The notes under the pieces are model-generated. The model made no database searches, was not told the DNA's origin, and saw nothing but the letters and a program-made list of their open reading frames with translations. A stretch of DNA of 64,000 nucleotides, from the NCBI GenBank assembly GCA_002409745.1, contig DHOU01000010.1, positions 39,945 through 103,944 on the forward strand. The letters are read 5' to 3'. Below are positions 1 through 7,123 of the stretch, piece by piece. The position numbers and the translations under genes were made by a program. Source of the DNA: Bacteroidales bacterium UBA5382. GTDB lineage: Bacteria > Bacteroidota > Bacteroidia > Bacteroidales > Dysgonomonadaceae. Each line of letters opens with the position of its first letter. Position 1 is the stretch's first letter.

Positions 1-130
1 CCCCCGTTAATCTTTATTAACAAAAGGATTGCAAAAGAATCTCTTTCCGCTAGAATAATATTGTTCAAATCTTTTTTTATCATTGTTCTTCAAGATCAAA
101 ATGATCCGTTCTCTCAAAATTTTCACTATA

Positions 131-167
131 AAACAAAAAACTCCACCGAAGCTATATCGGTGGAGTT
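131..167 (-). terminator. Intrinsic terminator / candidate attenuator
   Basis: A perfect 11-bp inverted repeat (139-149 and 157-167, arm AACTCCACCGA) with a 7-nt loop is followed on the minus strand by TTTTTTGTTTT. It lies 26 nt downstream of the stop codon of the Cys-rich leader ORF at 193-294. No minus-strand gene lies between it and the window edge, so it may attenuate a gene beyond position 1. Confidence 0.75.
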
Positions 168-192
168 CTCTATATGTAAATATAATTCTTCC

Positions 193-294
193 CTACCCGA
201 TAGGACTTCGTCTTATCGACATACACATACAGCAACACATCATCGAAACTGTATTTTTGTTTGTACCGGCAATCGGGAAGAAATATTTATTCAT
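193..294 (-). CDS. Candidate Cys/Met-rich leader peptide (33 aa)
   Basis: This is a short ATG-to-TAG reading frame of 33 codons, too short for ordinary gene calling. Residues 17-26 read SMMCCCMCMS, a dense run of Cys and Met codons, and the peptide ends RRSPIG. A well-formed minus-strand promoter (379-409) lies about 80 nt upstream of the ATG and an intrinsic terminator (131-167) begins 26 nt after the stop. The order promoter, short peptide rich in one or two amino acids, terminator is the classical layout of a transcription attenuator. The RNA of codons 4-6 (TTCTTCCC) can pair with GGGAAGAA just after the stop codon, which could form an alternative structure. The regulated gene would be off the left edge. 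I infer sensing of cysteine, methionine or their tRNAs; no family match is claimed. It could instead be a free small protein or chance. Confidence 0.5.
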   Translation of the reverse strand: MNKYFFPIAGTNKNTVSMMCCCMCMSIRRSPIG

Positions 295-378
295 TATTAT
301 ATAAATCTATAACCTATTAAAAACTTACAAAGAAAAATCGTATAACAATCTTTAATTTGAATTCATTAATAATTTTGA

Positions 379-409
379 CAAAAGTAATGGATAATCGACA
401 TCGCATCAA
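379..409 (-). promoter_or_regulatory. Bacteroidota-type promoter for the leader RNA
   Basis: On the minus strand, TTG (407-409) is separated by 20 nt from TACTTTTG (379-386), matching the phylum consensus TTG-N19-21-TAnnTTTG. The predicted transcript would start near 372 and run through the Cys-rich leader ORF into the terminator at 131-167. Confidence 0.6.
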
Positions 410-611
410 TACCACAATTATGGTATTTTGATACTTTCAAGGCGTTTTTCATAAGAAAAGATATAAAGAGTTTGAGAATAGGAGATCTTTAAAAAGAAGT
501 AATAGACTCGTAATCAATCGATGAATACGGAACGCTGAAAATTAGAGACCGTTGATTATTTTTCAACCGTAAACTCAATATTTATCTATAAGTGACAAAA
601 TTCTTTAATTG
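410..611. other. Intergenic, nothing recognised
   Basis: This AT-rich stretch separates the 3' end of the wbqC-like gene from the minus-strand leader promoter. I see no convincing ORF, repeat or RNA in it. Confidence 0.5.
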
Positions 612-1253
612 TCATCCTAAATACAACCGGGCCTCGTTGCCCATATTGAAAAGCAAGTCAATGATGCTCAGATTTTCCAGAAATCCCTGTTTTTGTTTGA
701 AAACCTGATAATAAGGTTTCGGGAAAAAGCCGGTTTCGCCCGAGTGCAAAGGCTGCTTCGGATCGATTGTCTCGCGATAATCAATCCATCCGGACGGAAC
801 AGCGTCGATATACGACGGCGTATAGATAACCGGCTCCGGAATACCGAGCAAACGGCACACCAATAAACGCAACTCCTCGTTGAAATCATGAAGAAAAGGA
901 TATGTCTTATGATAGAACGGCTCGAAATCATCGCGATAATAATCGAAAAACGGCGTGGAATTATAAGCCGATACAAGGGCATTCCAATGCAGATGCCGCC
1001 AATTTCCATGATCGGCAATGCGCATATCTTTCATCGCCGTGTGCGGCGAAGGAGGCTTTTCGACGGGTACGCTCAATGCCATCGGGCCGTTTGCCCCGGC
1101 TATGACACACCGGTTCCGGTACGACTGCTTTCGATAGGTATCGTGCACTTCCATCCAGACCTCCCGCGCACGAAACAGCACGCTGTAGTATTCAATGGGG
1201 GCTAAATAGAATGAAGAGAGAAGAACGGTTCCCGCCGAACCTGTTCCCGTCAT
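612..1253 (-). CDS. WbqC-like family protein
   Basis: The product is about 213 residues and resembles the WbqC-like family, whose founding member lies in an O-antigen cluster; the biochemical role is not settled. Supporting features are the N-terminal LLSSFYLAPIEYYS segment, the TYRKQSYRNRC motif and the closing GFLENLSIIDLLFNMG block typical of Bacteroidota members. The frame is open further upstream to 1385, but that part lies inside lepB. I chose the ATG at 1253 because it overlaps the lepB stop as ATGA, a sign of translational coupling. It is the last gene of the dapB-lepB-wbqC operon, and this adjacency is common in Bacteroidales. Assignment to the family is fairly sure; function is not. 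Confidence 0.85.
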   Translation of the reverse strand: MTGTGSAGTVLLSSFYLAPIEYYSVLFRAREVWMEVHDTYRKQSYRNRCVIAGANGPMALSVPVEKPPSPHTAMKDMRIADHGNWRHLHWNALVSAYNSTPFFDYYRDDFEPFYHKTYPFLHDFNEELRLLVCRLLGIPEPVIYTPSYIDAVPSGWIDYRETIDPKQPLHSGETGFFPKPYYQVFKQKQGFLENLSIIDLLFNMGNEARLYLG

Positions 1254-2722
1254 GCGGGTATTTTCGCACTTCGGAACAACCGTTTCCAACGGATCTTCCC
1301 ATTGAACCACCCTTTGTCTTTTTCTAACGAAAGCCAGATGAGAATCGGACGGCCTACGATATGATCTTCCGGCACAAAACCCCATACGCGGGAGTCGGCC
1401 GAATTATGACGGTTATCCCCCATCATAAAGTAATAATCCAAGGAAAAGGTATAAGAATCGACCTGTTGACCATTTATAGATACTTTTCCGTCGCGGTATT
1501 CCAACTGATTCCCCTCGTAGTTCTCGATACAGCGGCGGTAAGCAGCGACTTTAAAGTCGACATCGGTATCGAACGTAACCGTTTGCCCTTTTTTAGGGAT
1601 CCATAGCGGCCCGAAGGTATCGCGGGTCCAGCCGGTTTCATAGCCGAACGGATAATAGGACGACATTCCGACTTGTTCTTTTTCCTTGATGATGTTCCAT
1701 ATAAATGGTTTCGATTTTAATTTATCCACCATTTCGTTGGTCATGGGAATATTATAATAAAGCCTTCCGTTATTTCCATTGCGTTGTTGAAGACTGTACA
1801 AAGCCATATTAAGACTATCTAATTGGGAGAGATCCTGCATCTTGAGCATCGATTGTCCGTACCCATTGTCCGAAAAGTAATCGCCAATATTGATTCCGAT
1901 CTCTTCAAACACCTGCGGCGATATCACCGAACCATCGGTTTGAATCATATAATTGTGTTGCGATAACTTGGGGTTCGGCTGGAATTGGCCATCGATAAAC
2001 ACACTATCGTTTCTTAAAGCGACGGTTTCGCCCGGCAGGCCGATACAACGCTTCACATAATTTTCGCGACGATCTACGGGACGGTACACAATATCGCCAT
2101 ACGTCCTTTTATCGGAGCGGATCCCTTCCCGGCCATTCGGGTTGTAGGAACTGAGCGTATAATAATCGACGCCCTGCATATTCAACGCTACGGTATCGCC
2201 CACCGGAAAATTGAAGACCACAATATCATTTCTTTTCACGTTTCCAAAGCCTTTCAACCGGCGGTATTTCCACTGCGGCTTATCCAGGTACGATTTGCCT
2301 CCGACAACCGGCATGGTGTGTTGCGCCAGCGGAAACGACAAGGGCGTCATCGGCGCACGAGGACCGTAACTAAGTTTACTGACCGCCAAAAAATCGCCCA
2401 CAAGCAACGACTTCTCCAGTGAAGAGGTCGGTATCTGATAGTTTTGGAAGAAAAAGACATTGATGAAATATACGGCAATCAATGCAAAAATAATCGCATC
2501 GACCCATTCCATTACTTTCCGGAACGACTTATTTTTGGACTTTTTCCAAAAAGTCCAGGGTATATATTTGGTAATATAGGCATCGAAGAAGAGCACGATA
2601 AGTAACAATATCCACGGGTTTCCGTACCATACGGAAAACAGCAGAATCGCGATAGTCCACACGGCAAACCAAATCCATTGACGACGTGTAGCTTTTGAAA
2701 ATCTTTCTTTGAGTGATATCAT
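1250..2722 (-). CDS. lepB: Signal peptidase I
   Basis: This inner-membrane serine protease removes signal peptides from exported proteins. The protein has 490 residues, larger than the roughly 320 of E. coli LepB, as is usual in Bacteroidota. Two hydrophobic segments lie near residues 17-50 and 73-92. The catalytic serine motif IPTSSLEKSLLVGD places Ser101 as nucleophile, and NYVKRCIGLPGE gives the general base Lys224. The C-terminal FMMGDNRHNSADSR box is also present. A long insertion separates the Ser and Lys boxes from the last box. It lies 25 nt downstream of dapB and overlaps the wbqC-like gene by four bases, so the three are probably cotranscribed. The start is an ATG before a basic N-terminus followed by the first membrane segment. 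Confidence 0.95.
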   Translation of the reverse strand: MISLKERFSKATRRQWIWFAVWTIAILLFSVWYGNPWILLLIVLFFDAYITKYIPWTFWKKSKNKSFRKVMEWVDAIIFALIAVYFINVFFFQNYQIPTSSLEKSLLVGDFLAVSKLSYGPRAPMTPLSFPLAQHTMPVVGGKSYLDKPQWKYRRLKGFGNVKRNDIVVFNFPVGDTVALNMQGVDYYTLSSYNPNGREGIRSDKRTYGDIVYRPVDRRENYVKRCIGLPGETVALRNDSVFIDGQFQPNPKLSQHNYMIQTDGSVISPQVFEEIGINIGDYFSDNGYGQSMLKMQDLSQLDSLNMALYSLQQRNGNNGRLYYNIPMTNEMVDKLKSKPFIWNIIKEKEQVGMSSYYPFGYETGWTRDTFGPLWIPKKGQTVTFDTDVDFKVAAYRRCIENYEGNQLEYRDGKVSINGQQVDSYTFSLDYYFMMGDNRHNSADSRVWGFVPEDHIVGRPILIWLSLEKDKGWFNGKIRWKRLFRSAKIPA

Positions 2723-2747
2723 ACGTTTTGTAAGTTTATAAACGGCA

Positions 2748-3464
2748 TTAAAAATTCAACAGATCCTGCATTCCTAAAAAGCCGTTTTTACCGGCCGTAA
2801 ACTCGGCGGCGACAACAGCTCCCAAGGCAAATCCCCGACGGCTCTTCGCCTCGTGTTCAATGCGGATCACATCTTCCTCCGACTCGTACGTAACGGCATG
2901 TATACCGGGAACTTCCTCTTTGCGAAAAGCCTTCACGAGCAATTGGTCTTCGCGATCGACACGATCGAGCTTCCACTCCCGCTTTCTATCGAGAGAAGCC
3001 AGAATCTCTTCGGCGAGCGTAATGGCCGTGCCGCTCGGAGCATCGAGTTTGTGAATGTGATGCGTTTCTTCAAGCCGGACATCATAGGCCGGAAAGCCGT
3101 TCATTATCTTGGCCAGATAACGGTTGACGACAAAAAAGATATTGACTCCCAAGCTGAAATTCGAGGCATAGAAGAAGGTGTTGCCTCCGTTTTGGCAAGC
3201 TTTCTTTATCTCATCGAGATGTTCGAGCCATCCGGTGGTTCCCGAAACAACGGGTACGCCGGCGGCAAATGCCCGGCGGTAATTTTGCAGCGCGCTTTGC
3301 GGAGAGGTAAACTCAATGGCTACATCCGCCCGCTTGAATTCGGGCGAATCGAATTTATTTTCTTCGTTCAAGTCAATAATACAGACAATGGTATGTCCTC
3401 TCTCCCGGGCGATCTTTTCGATTTCGTGCCCCATTTTACCGTAGCCGATCAGCGCAATATTCAT
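2748..3464 (-). CDS. dapB: 4-hydroxy-tetrahydrodipicolinate reductase
   Basis: DapB reduces the cyclic product of DapA with NAD(P)H in the lysine/diaminopimelate pathway, in the cytoplasm. The 238-residue protein shows the Rossmann motif GYGKMGHEI near residues 7-15, the GTTGW cofactor-site motif at 75-79, the active-site cluster ETHHIHKLDAPSGTA at 133-147 with His135/His136 and Lys139, and a short C-terminal NAD-fold closing segment. Length is slightly below that of the E. coli enzyme (273) and normal for Bacteroidales. It is the first gene of the operon with lepB and the wbqC-like gene. A promoter-like -7 box is 23 nt upstream of the ATG. Confidence 0.95.
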   Translation of the reverse strand: MNIALIGYGKMGHEIEKIARERGHTIVCIIDLNEENKFDSPEFKRADVAIEFTSPQSALQNYRRAFAAGVPVVSGTTGWLEHLDEIKKACQNGGNTFFYASNFSLGVNIFFVVNRYLAKIMNGFPAYDVRLEETHHIHKLDAPSGTAITLAEEILASLDRKREWKLDRVDREDQLLVKAFRKEEVPGIHAVTYESEEDVIRIEHEAKSRRGFALGAVVAAEFTAGKNGFLGMQDLLNF

Positions 3465-3486
3465 TCTTCTGTTTCATTTAGAACAA

Positions 3487-3494
3487 CAAAAATA
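3487..3494 (-). promoter_or_regulatory. Probable -7 element of the dapB operon
   Basis: TATTTTTG on the minus strand matches TAnnTTTG and lies 23 nt before the dapB ATG. A clear TTG at -33 was not found, so confidence is moderate. Confidence 0.4.
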
Positions 3495-3646
3495 TAAAAA
3501 ATACCTGTGTAAGTCGTTTTCAGACCGTTATTTGTTCTTAATTTTAAGGATTAACGGCCGGCATATCCGCAAAGTGTTATCGGCTTCGGCCCTTATCGCG
3601 AAGCAATATCGCCGAAGACATTATCACAAAGTCCTATCGAAGACCT

Positions 3647-4657
3647 TTACAACCAGCCCTTTTCTTTATACCAACGAACGGTTTCTTCCACCCCGCGGCG
3701 CAAAGGATATTCGGGTTTAAATGACAAACCGGTACGGATCGGTTCGATATCGCAATTCCAATTGCGCTGCTCCATAATGTTGTATTTATCCGTGTTGAAA
3801 GTGGAAGCCCTTCCCAGCAAGGAAGCCACCTTCTCACTCACCCATGCAGCGCCTTTCACCACCCCGAGCGGAATCTTCAATCGCAGCACGCGCTTTTTGT
3901 GCAAAACCTCCTGCACGATTCGGTTAAACTCCTCATCGGTATACACATCCCCGTCAGCGACGATATATTCGACTCTTTTCACCTGTTTTTCGATGCAAAG
4001 GAAAATAACCCGGGCAAGATCTTCGGAATAAATAAAAGTCAGGAGTTGCCGTTTCATGCCGGCGCCGACATTCAACCCGTTTTTTACGGATTTAACCAGG
4101 ATATAATAATCTTTATCGCGAGGGCCATACACGCCCGTGGGACGCAAGATGACATACGGGAAACCGGGGAGGCTCTTCAGGTAATTCTCGGCTTTGAGCT
4201 TGCTGCGTCCGTAAGTCGTGGTGGGATTAGGCTCTTGTTCGGCGCGAAGGGGCGCGTAATTTTCCTCATCGCCCTTGCCGATGGCACTCAGGCTACTCAT
4301 AAAAATAAAACTATCGGGAACCGTGCCGGTTTCGATTAGCGCATCGGCTAAATGGCGGGTGTATCCATCGTTTACCCTGTCGAAATCGGCTTTGTGCAGC
4401 GCTTTGGTCATCCCCGCAATATGCACGATGGCATCGAATCGACCGTTGTCGCGGGCAAACAGCCGCAATTGCTCCGTCAACTTTTCTTTATTGGAGTACG
4501 TAAGGTCGATAAACCGGATGCGGGGGTCTGTCAGATACTCTCGGCTGCTGGAAGTGCGAACTCCCGCCCAGGTTTCATATCCCAGTTCAAGGGCCTTGTC
4601 TACCACCGTGCTCCCGATAAAACCGCTGGCTCCGGTGATGAGTATTTTCTTTTGCAT
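3647..4657 (-). CDS. NAD-dependent epimerase/dehydratase (SDR family)
   Basis: This is a 336-residue extended short-chain dehydrogenase/reductase. The nucleotide-binding motif TGASGFIG is at residues 8-15, the catalytic Tyr149 and Lys153 sit in TYGRSK, and a serine pair at 121-122 (MSSLSAIG) fits the SDR triad. The substrate cannot be read from sequence: related proteins act on nucleotide sugars or on dihydroflavonol-like compounds. It is a single-gene unit: dapB lies 182 bp away and the upstream Rpn gene has its own promoter. The ATG is preceded by a promoter-like box. Confidence 0.85.
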   Translation of the reverse strand: MQKKILITGASGFIGSTVVDKALELGYETWAGVRTSSSREYLTDPRIRFIDLTYSNKEKLTEQLRLFARDNGRFDAIVHIAGMTKALHKADFDRVNDGYTRHLADALIETGTVPDSFIFMSSLSAIGKGDEENYAPLRAEQEPNPTTTYGRSKLKAENYLKSLPGFPYVILRPTGVYGPRDKDYYILVKSVKNGLNVGAGMKRQLLTFIYSEDLARVIFLCIEKQVKRVEYIVADGDVYTDEEFNRIVQEVLHKKRVLRLKIPLGVVKGAAWVSEKVASLLGRASTFNTDKYNIMEQRNWNCDIEPIRTGLSFKPEYPLRRGVEETVRWYKEKGWL

Positions 4658-4681
4658 AGACGTTTAATGGATTGTTTCATG

Positions 4682-4713
4682 CAAAAATAGTGGAATTATC
4701 TAAGATTGAGAAA
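4682..4713 (-). promoter_or_regulatory. Promoter of the SDR-family gene
   Basis: On the minus strand TTT (4711-4713), a 21-nt spacer and TATTTTTG (4682-4689) fit the Bacteroidota promoter. The start codon at 4657 would be about 18 nt from the predicted transcription start. Confidence 0.5.
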
Positions 4714-4730
4714 CGGGTGCTTCGATTTCT

Positions 4731-5345
4731 TTACAGCTTTTCGATTTCTTCGACAGACAGGCCGCTCACTTTAGAGATCACCTTCACCGGAATGCCCTCG
4801 GCTTTCATATTCCGCACCATTTCGATCTGCTTATTTCTTTCGCCTTTTGCCCGGCCTTCTGCTTCTCCTTCAGCTCTCCCTTCAGCCCGTCCTTCAGCTT
4901 TGCCTTCCCTCATTGCTTTCCGTTTTGCAGAATTAATCTGGGCTAACCGATCGCGGTAGGCCCTGATATCGGCATCGTACATTCTGCGCTCTTCCTTGCT
5001 CAAGGAAGTAAGATCAGCAATCTTCTCCAGTTTTTTAAAAATAGGCTTTTCCTCCTTAAAAGGAATTTCTTTTAATGTTTGCATATTCTTTAATGTATAA
5101 ATCCATTTATCCAAACCTGTCACACATTCCGTTTTCGTTTTCGAGAAAAACGGAAGTTCCACGAAAATAAAACGCAGCTTATCGCTGAATTGTTCGTGGG
5201 TATCACGGTCGGCAAGAATGACATCCGTCCGCAATTTGCCTTCCAACAAGTCATTCAAAAAGTCGAGCAGCAAATCTTTGCTGTCTTCCTGACCGAAAAT
5301 CCGCTTGAATGCTACGTCGTATGCGGGATTAACAAACCTTGTCAT
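4731..5345 (-). CDS. Rpn-family protein lacking its nuclease core
   Basis: The 204-residue product begins with the conserved FVNPAYDVAFKRIFG motif of Rpn / PD-(D/E)XK recombination-promoting nucleases and has the later family segment DTHEQFSDKLRFIFVELPFF. Typical members are about 280-300 residues, and the catalytic PD-(D/E)XK part (D followed by an E-x-Q strand) lies between these two segments. Here they are joined after only about a dozen residues, so an in-frame internal deletion of roughly 90 residues is inferred. The C-terminal part has a run of GRAEGRAEGEAEGRAKGE repeats from tandem short DNA repeats. It is probably inactive as a nuclease. It has its own -7 box and a good AAGGAAGA ribosome site, so it may still be expressed. 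Confidence 0.75.
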   Translation of the reverse strand: MTRFVNPAYDVAFKRIFGQEDSKDLLLDFLNDLLEGKLRTDVILADRDTHEQFSDKLRFIFVELPFFSKTKTECVTGLDKWIYTLKNMQTLKEIPFKEEKPIFKKLEKIADLTSLSKEERRMYDADIRAYRDRLAQINSAKRKAMREGKAEGRAEGRAEGEAEGRAKGERNKQIEMVRNMKAEGIPVKVISKVSGLSVEEIEKL

Positions 5346-5368
5346 GTGTCTTCCTTTATTTTAATCTT

Positions 5369-5376
5369 CAAAGATA
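5369..5376 (-). promoter_or_regulatory. Probable -7 element for the Rpn-family gene
   Basis: TATCTTTG on the minus strand fits TAnnTTTG and lies 23 nt before the ATG at 5345. The -33 match is weak. Confidence 0.45.
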
Positions 5377-5429
5377 CGAAACAATTACGAAAAATGAGAC
5401 AAAAAATCGAAGACCGGTTCGGCGCCGAT

Positions 5430-5474
5430 AAAAAAAGCCCGGAAAAGCTTCTATAAGGGAAACTTTTCCGGGCT
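5430..5474 (-). terminator. Intrinsic terminator after the SusC/SusD pair
   Basis: A perfect 12-bp inverted repeat (5436-5447 and 5463-5474, AGCCCGGAAAAG) is followed on the minus strand by TTTTTTTAT. It lies 47 nt after the SusD stop codon. Confidence 0.85.
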
Positions 5475-5521
5475 CGCATTACCGTCATTTCAGGAAACCA
5501 GGGGTGTTTCCCATACAAAAA

Positions 5522-7093
5522 TTATTGAAATTTAGGATACCCCTGATTTTGCACCAAATTAGGGTTGGTTTGCCAAGCGTCCTGCGATATCGGATAAAGT
5601 TTGAGATGCTCTCCTGTCGCCCGTTCGCAGTTGGAAGCCTTCCACATGGTTTTCCCGAATTCGCCGAAACGAATATCGTCCTGGCGGGACGAACCTTCCC
5701 ATGCCAATTCGAGCCGGCGTTCCAACAAGATTTTCGCCAAATCGACGGTTTTGTAATCGTGATCTCTATTACCATACGCCCGTGCACGAACATCGTCGAC
5801 CCACTTAGCTGCGTCCGCACCGCCGCCTCCCGAACGGAGAACGGCTTCGGCTTTCATTAGGTACACATCGGCAAGCCGGAAGATATGGAAGTCGTTTTCC
5901 ATCGCATTGACCAAATCCTGGGCATACGGCCATTTCAGGCAGCGGGCGCCGTCGTGCTGATTAACCGCGCCCCAAGGCGTACCGTCGTATTCCGTATTGG
6001 GAAGCATGGTGACGGCAACGGTGTGATTGAGTTCCAACCCGTGATCGGTGATAATCACTTTCCCGGTGGCACGGTCGTACTGTTTTCCTATCAGGAACGA
6101 ACCGGCATAACGGGGATCCTCAACATCGAAAAGCTCCACATATTCGGGTTGGGCGCAAATACCGTTCCATGCGGAGAAATTGCCGCCCAATGACAATTGG
6201 TCTTTATAATGCAACGTCCGGTTCATCATTTGATTCTGGTTTTCGGTGTCCGTCTTAGAGAAAGCCACGGCAAAGATGGCCTCGCGCGAGTTGTGGTTGG
6301 TTAACGAAAAATTATCCTTCCATACCGGTTCGAGAATATAATCCATCCCCAATACCAAATCGCAATAATCGGAGGCTTCCTTATACGCATCGCCGCCGTA
6401 CGTTACGCCCCAAGCTTCGGCATTGAGCAACAACTTCGCGAGCAACGTATATGCGGCGCCCTTCGTAAAGCGGGCATACGCAGAAGCATCGGGGCAAGAA
6501 GGGGCAATTTCTTTAACCTCTTCCACAAGCCAGTCGAAGACCACCTGCCGGGAACTGTTTGTAGGCAACGTTTTACCCGCCGGCACATATTCGGTAACCA
6601 GAGGAACGTTTCCGAAATAATCGAGCATGGTATAGTACCAGAAAGCCCTTACGCCCCGGACTTCCGCCGTCAGGATTTTTTTCACGTCATCCGACACCAC
6701 ATCGGTTTGTTCGATAATATAAAGGGTGGCGTTACATTTTCCGATACTGTTGGAGGCATTGCTCCAACCCGTTTTCACCTGGCTGGTTTGCGCCGTCCAG
6801 GTATGCATGAACAGTTCGCGGTATTGACCGCCGTCGTACCAGTCGCCGCCGAGGCGGGTAGGCGTCACAGCCATCGAGCCGGCACATTCCGACAGATAAA
6901 GATAGTTGCCCGGCCAATACGTCCTTAACGAATTATATACATCGCCGATAACGGCATTGAGTTGTTTTTCGGTTTCCGGGAAATCTCCGGCAAGCTGATC
7001 GTATATCTCCTCATCGAGGTTCGTACAAGAGAAGGAGACCGCCATCCATAAAATTCCGGATAAAACAGAGAGTATGATTGTTTTTTTATTCAT
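5522..7093 (-). CDS. SusD/RagB-like nutrient-binding lipoprotein
   Basis: SusD proteins are outer-membrane lipoproteins that form the lid over a SusC TonB-dependent channel. This 523-residue protein has a signal peptide with lipobox (VSFSC, Cys23) followed by TNLDEEIYDQLAGDFP, a typical mature SusD N-terminus. Later family marks are RGVRAFWYYTML, KGAAYTLLAKLLLNAEAW and ADVYLMKAEAVLR, corresponding to the TPR-like helices. The C-terminal ERRLELAWEGSSRQDDIRFG block is the usual SusD signature. It is 30 nt downstream of its SusC partner and followed by a strong terminator, so the pair forms a two-gene unit. No enzyme or regulator accompanies it, so the substrate cannot be inferred. Confidence 0.92.
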   Translation of the reverse strand: MNKKTIILSVLSGILWMAVSFSCTNLDEEIYDQLAGDFPETEKQLNAVIGDVYNSLRTYWPGNYLYLSECAGSMAVTPTRLGGDWYDGGQYRELFMHTWTAQTSQVKTGWSNASNSIGKCNATLYIIEQTDVVSDDVKKILTAEVRGVRAFWYYTMLDYFGNVPLVTEYVPAGKTLPTNSSRQVVFDWLVEEVKEIAPSCPDASAYARFTKGAAYTLLAKLLLNAEAWGVTYGGDAYKEASDYCDLVLGMDYILEPVWKDNFSLTNHNSREAIFAVAFSKTDTENQNQMMNRTLHYKDQLSLGGNFSAWNGICAQPEYVELFDVEDPRYAGSFLIGKQYDRATGKVIITDHGLELNHTVAVTMLPNTEYDGTPWGAVNQHDGARCLKWPYAQDLVNAMENDFHIFRLADVYLMKAEAVLRSGGGGADAAKWVDDVRARAYGNRDHDYKTVDLAKILLERRLELAWEGSSRQDDIRFGEFGKTMWKASNCERATGEHLKLYPISQDAWQTNPNLVQNQGYPKFQ

Positions 7094-7123
7094 AACGTCG
7101 TTTTTTTAAATCAATGAAACCTA

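Noticed and set aside
61..312. Plus-strand ORF of 83 codons
   Set aside because: It runs antisense across the leader ORF and the intrinsic terminator, has no ribosome site, and its composition is that of AT-rich non-coding DNA.
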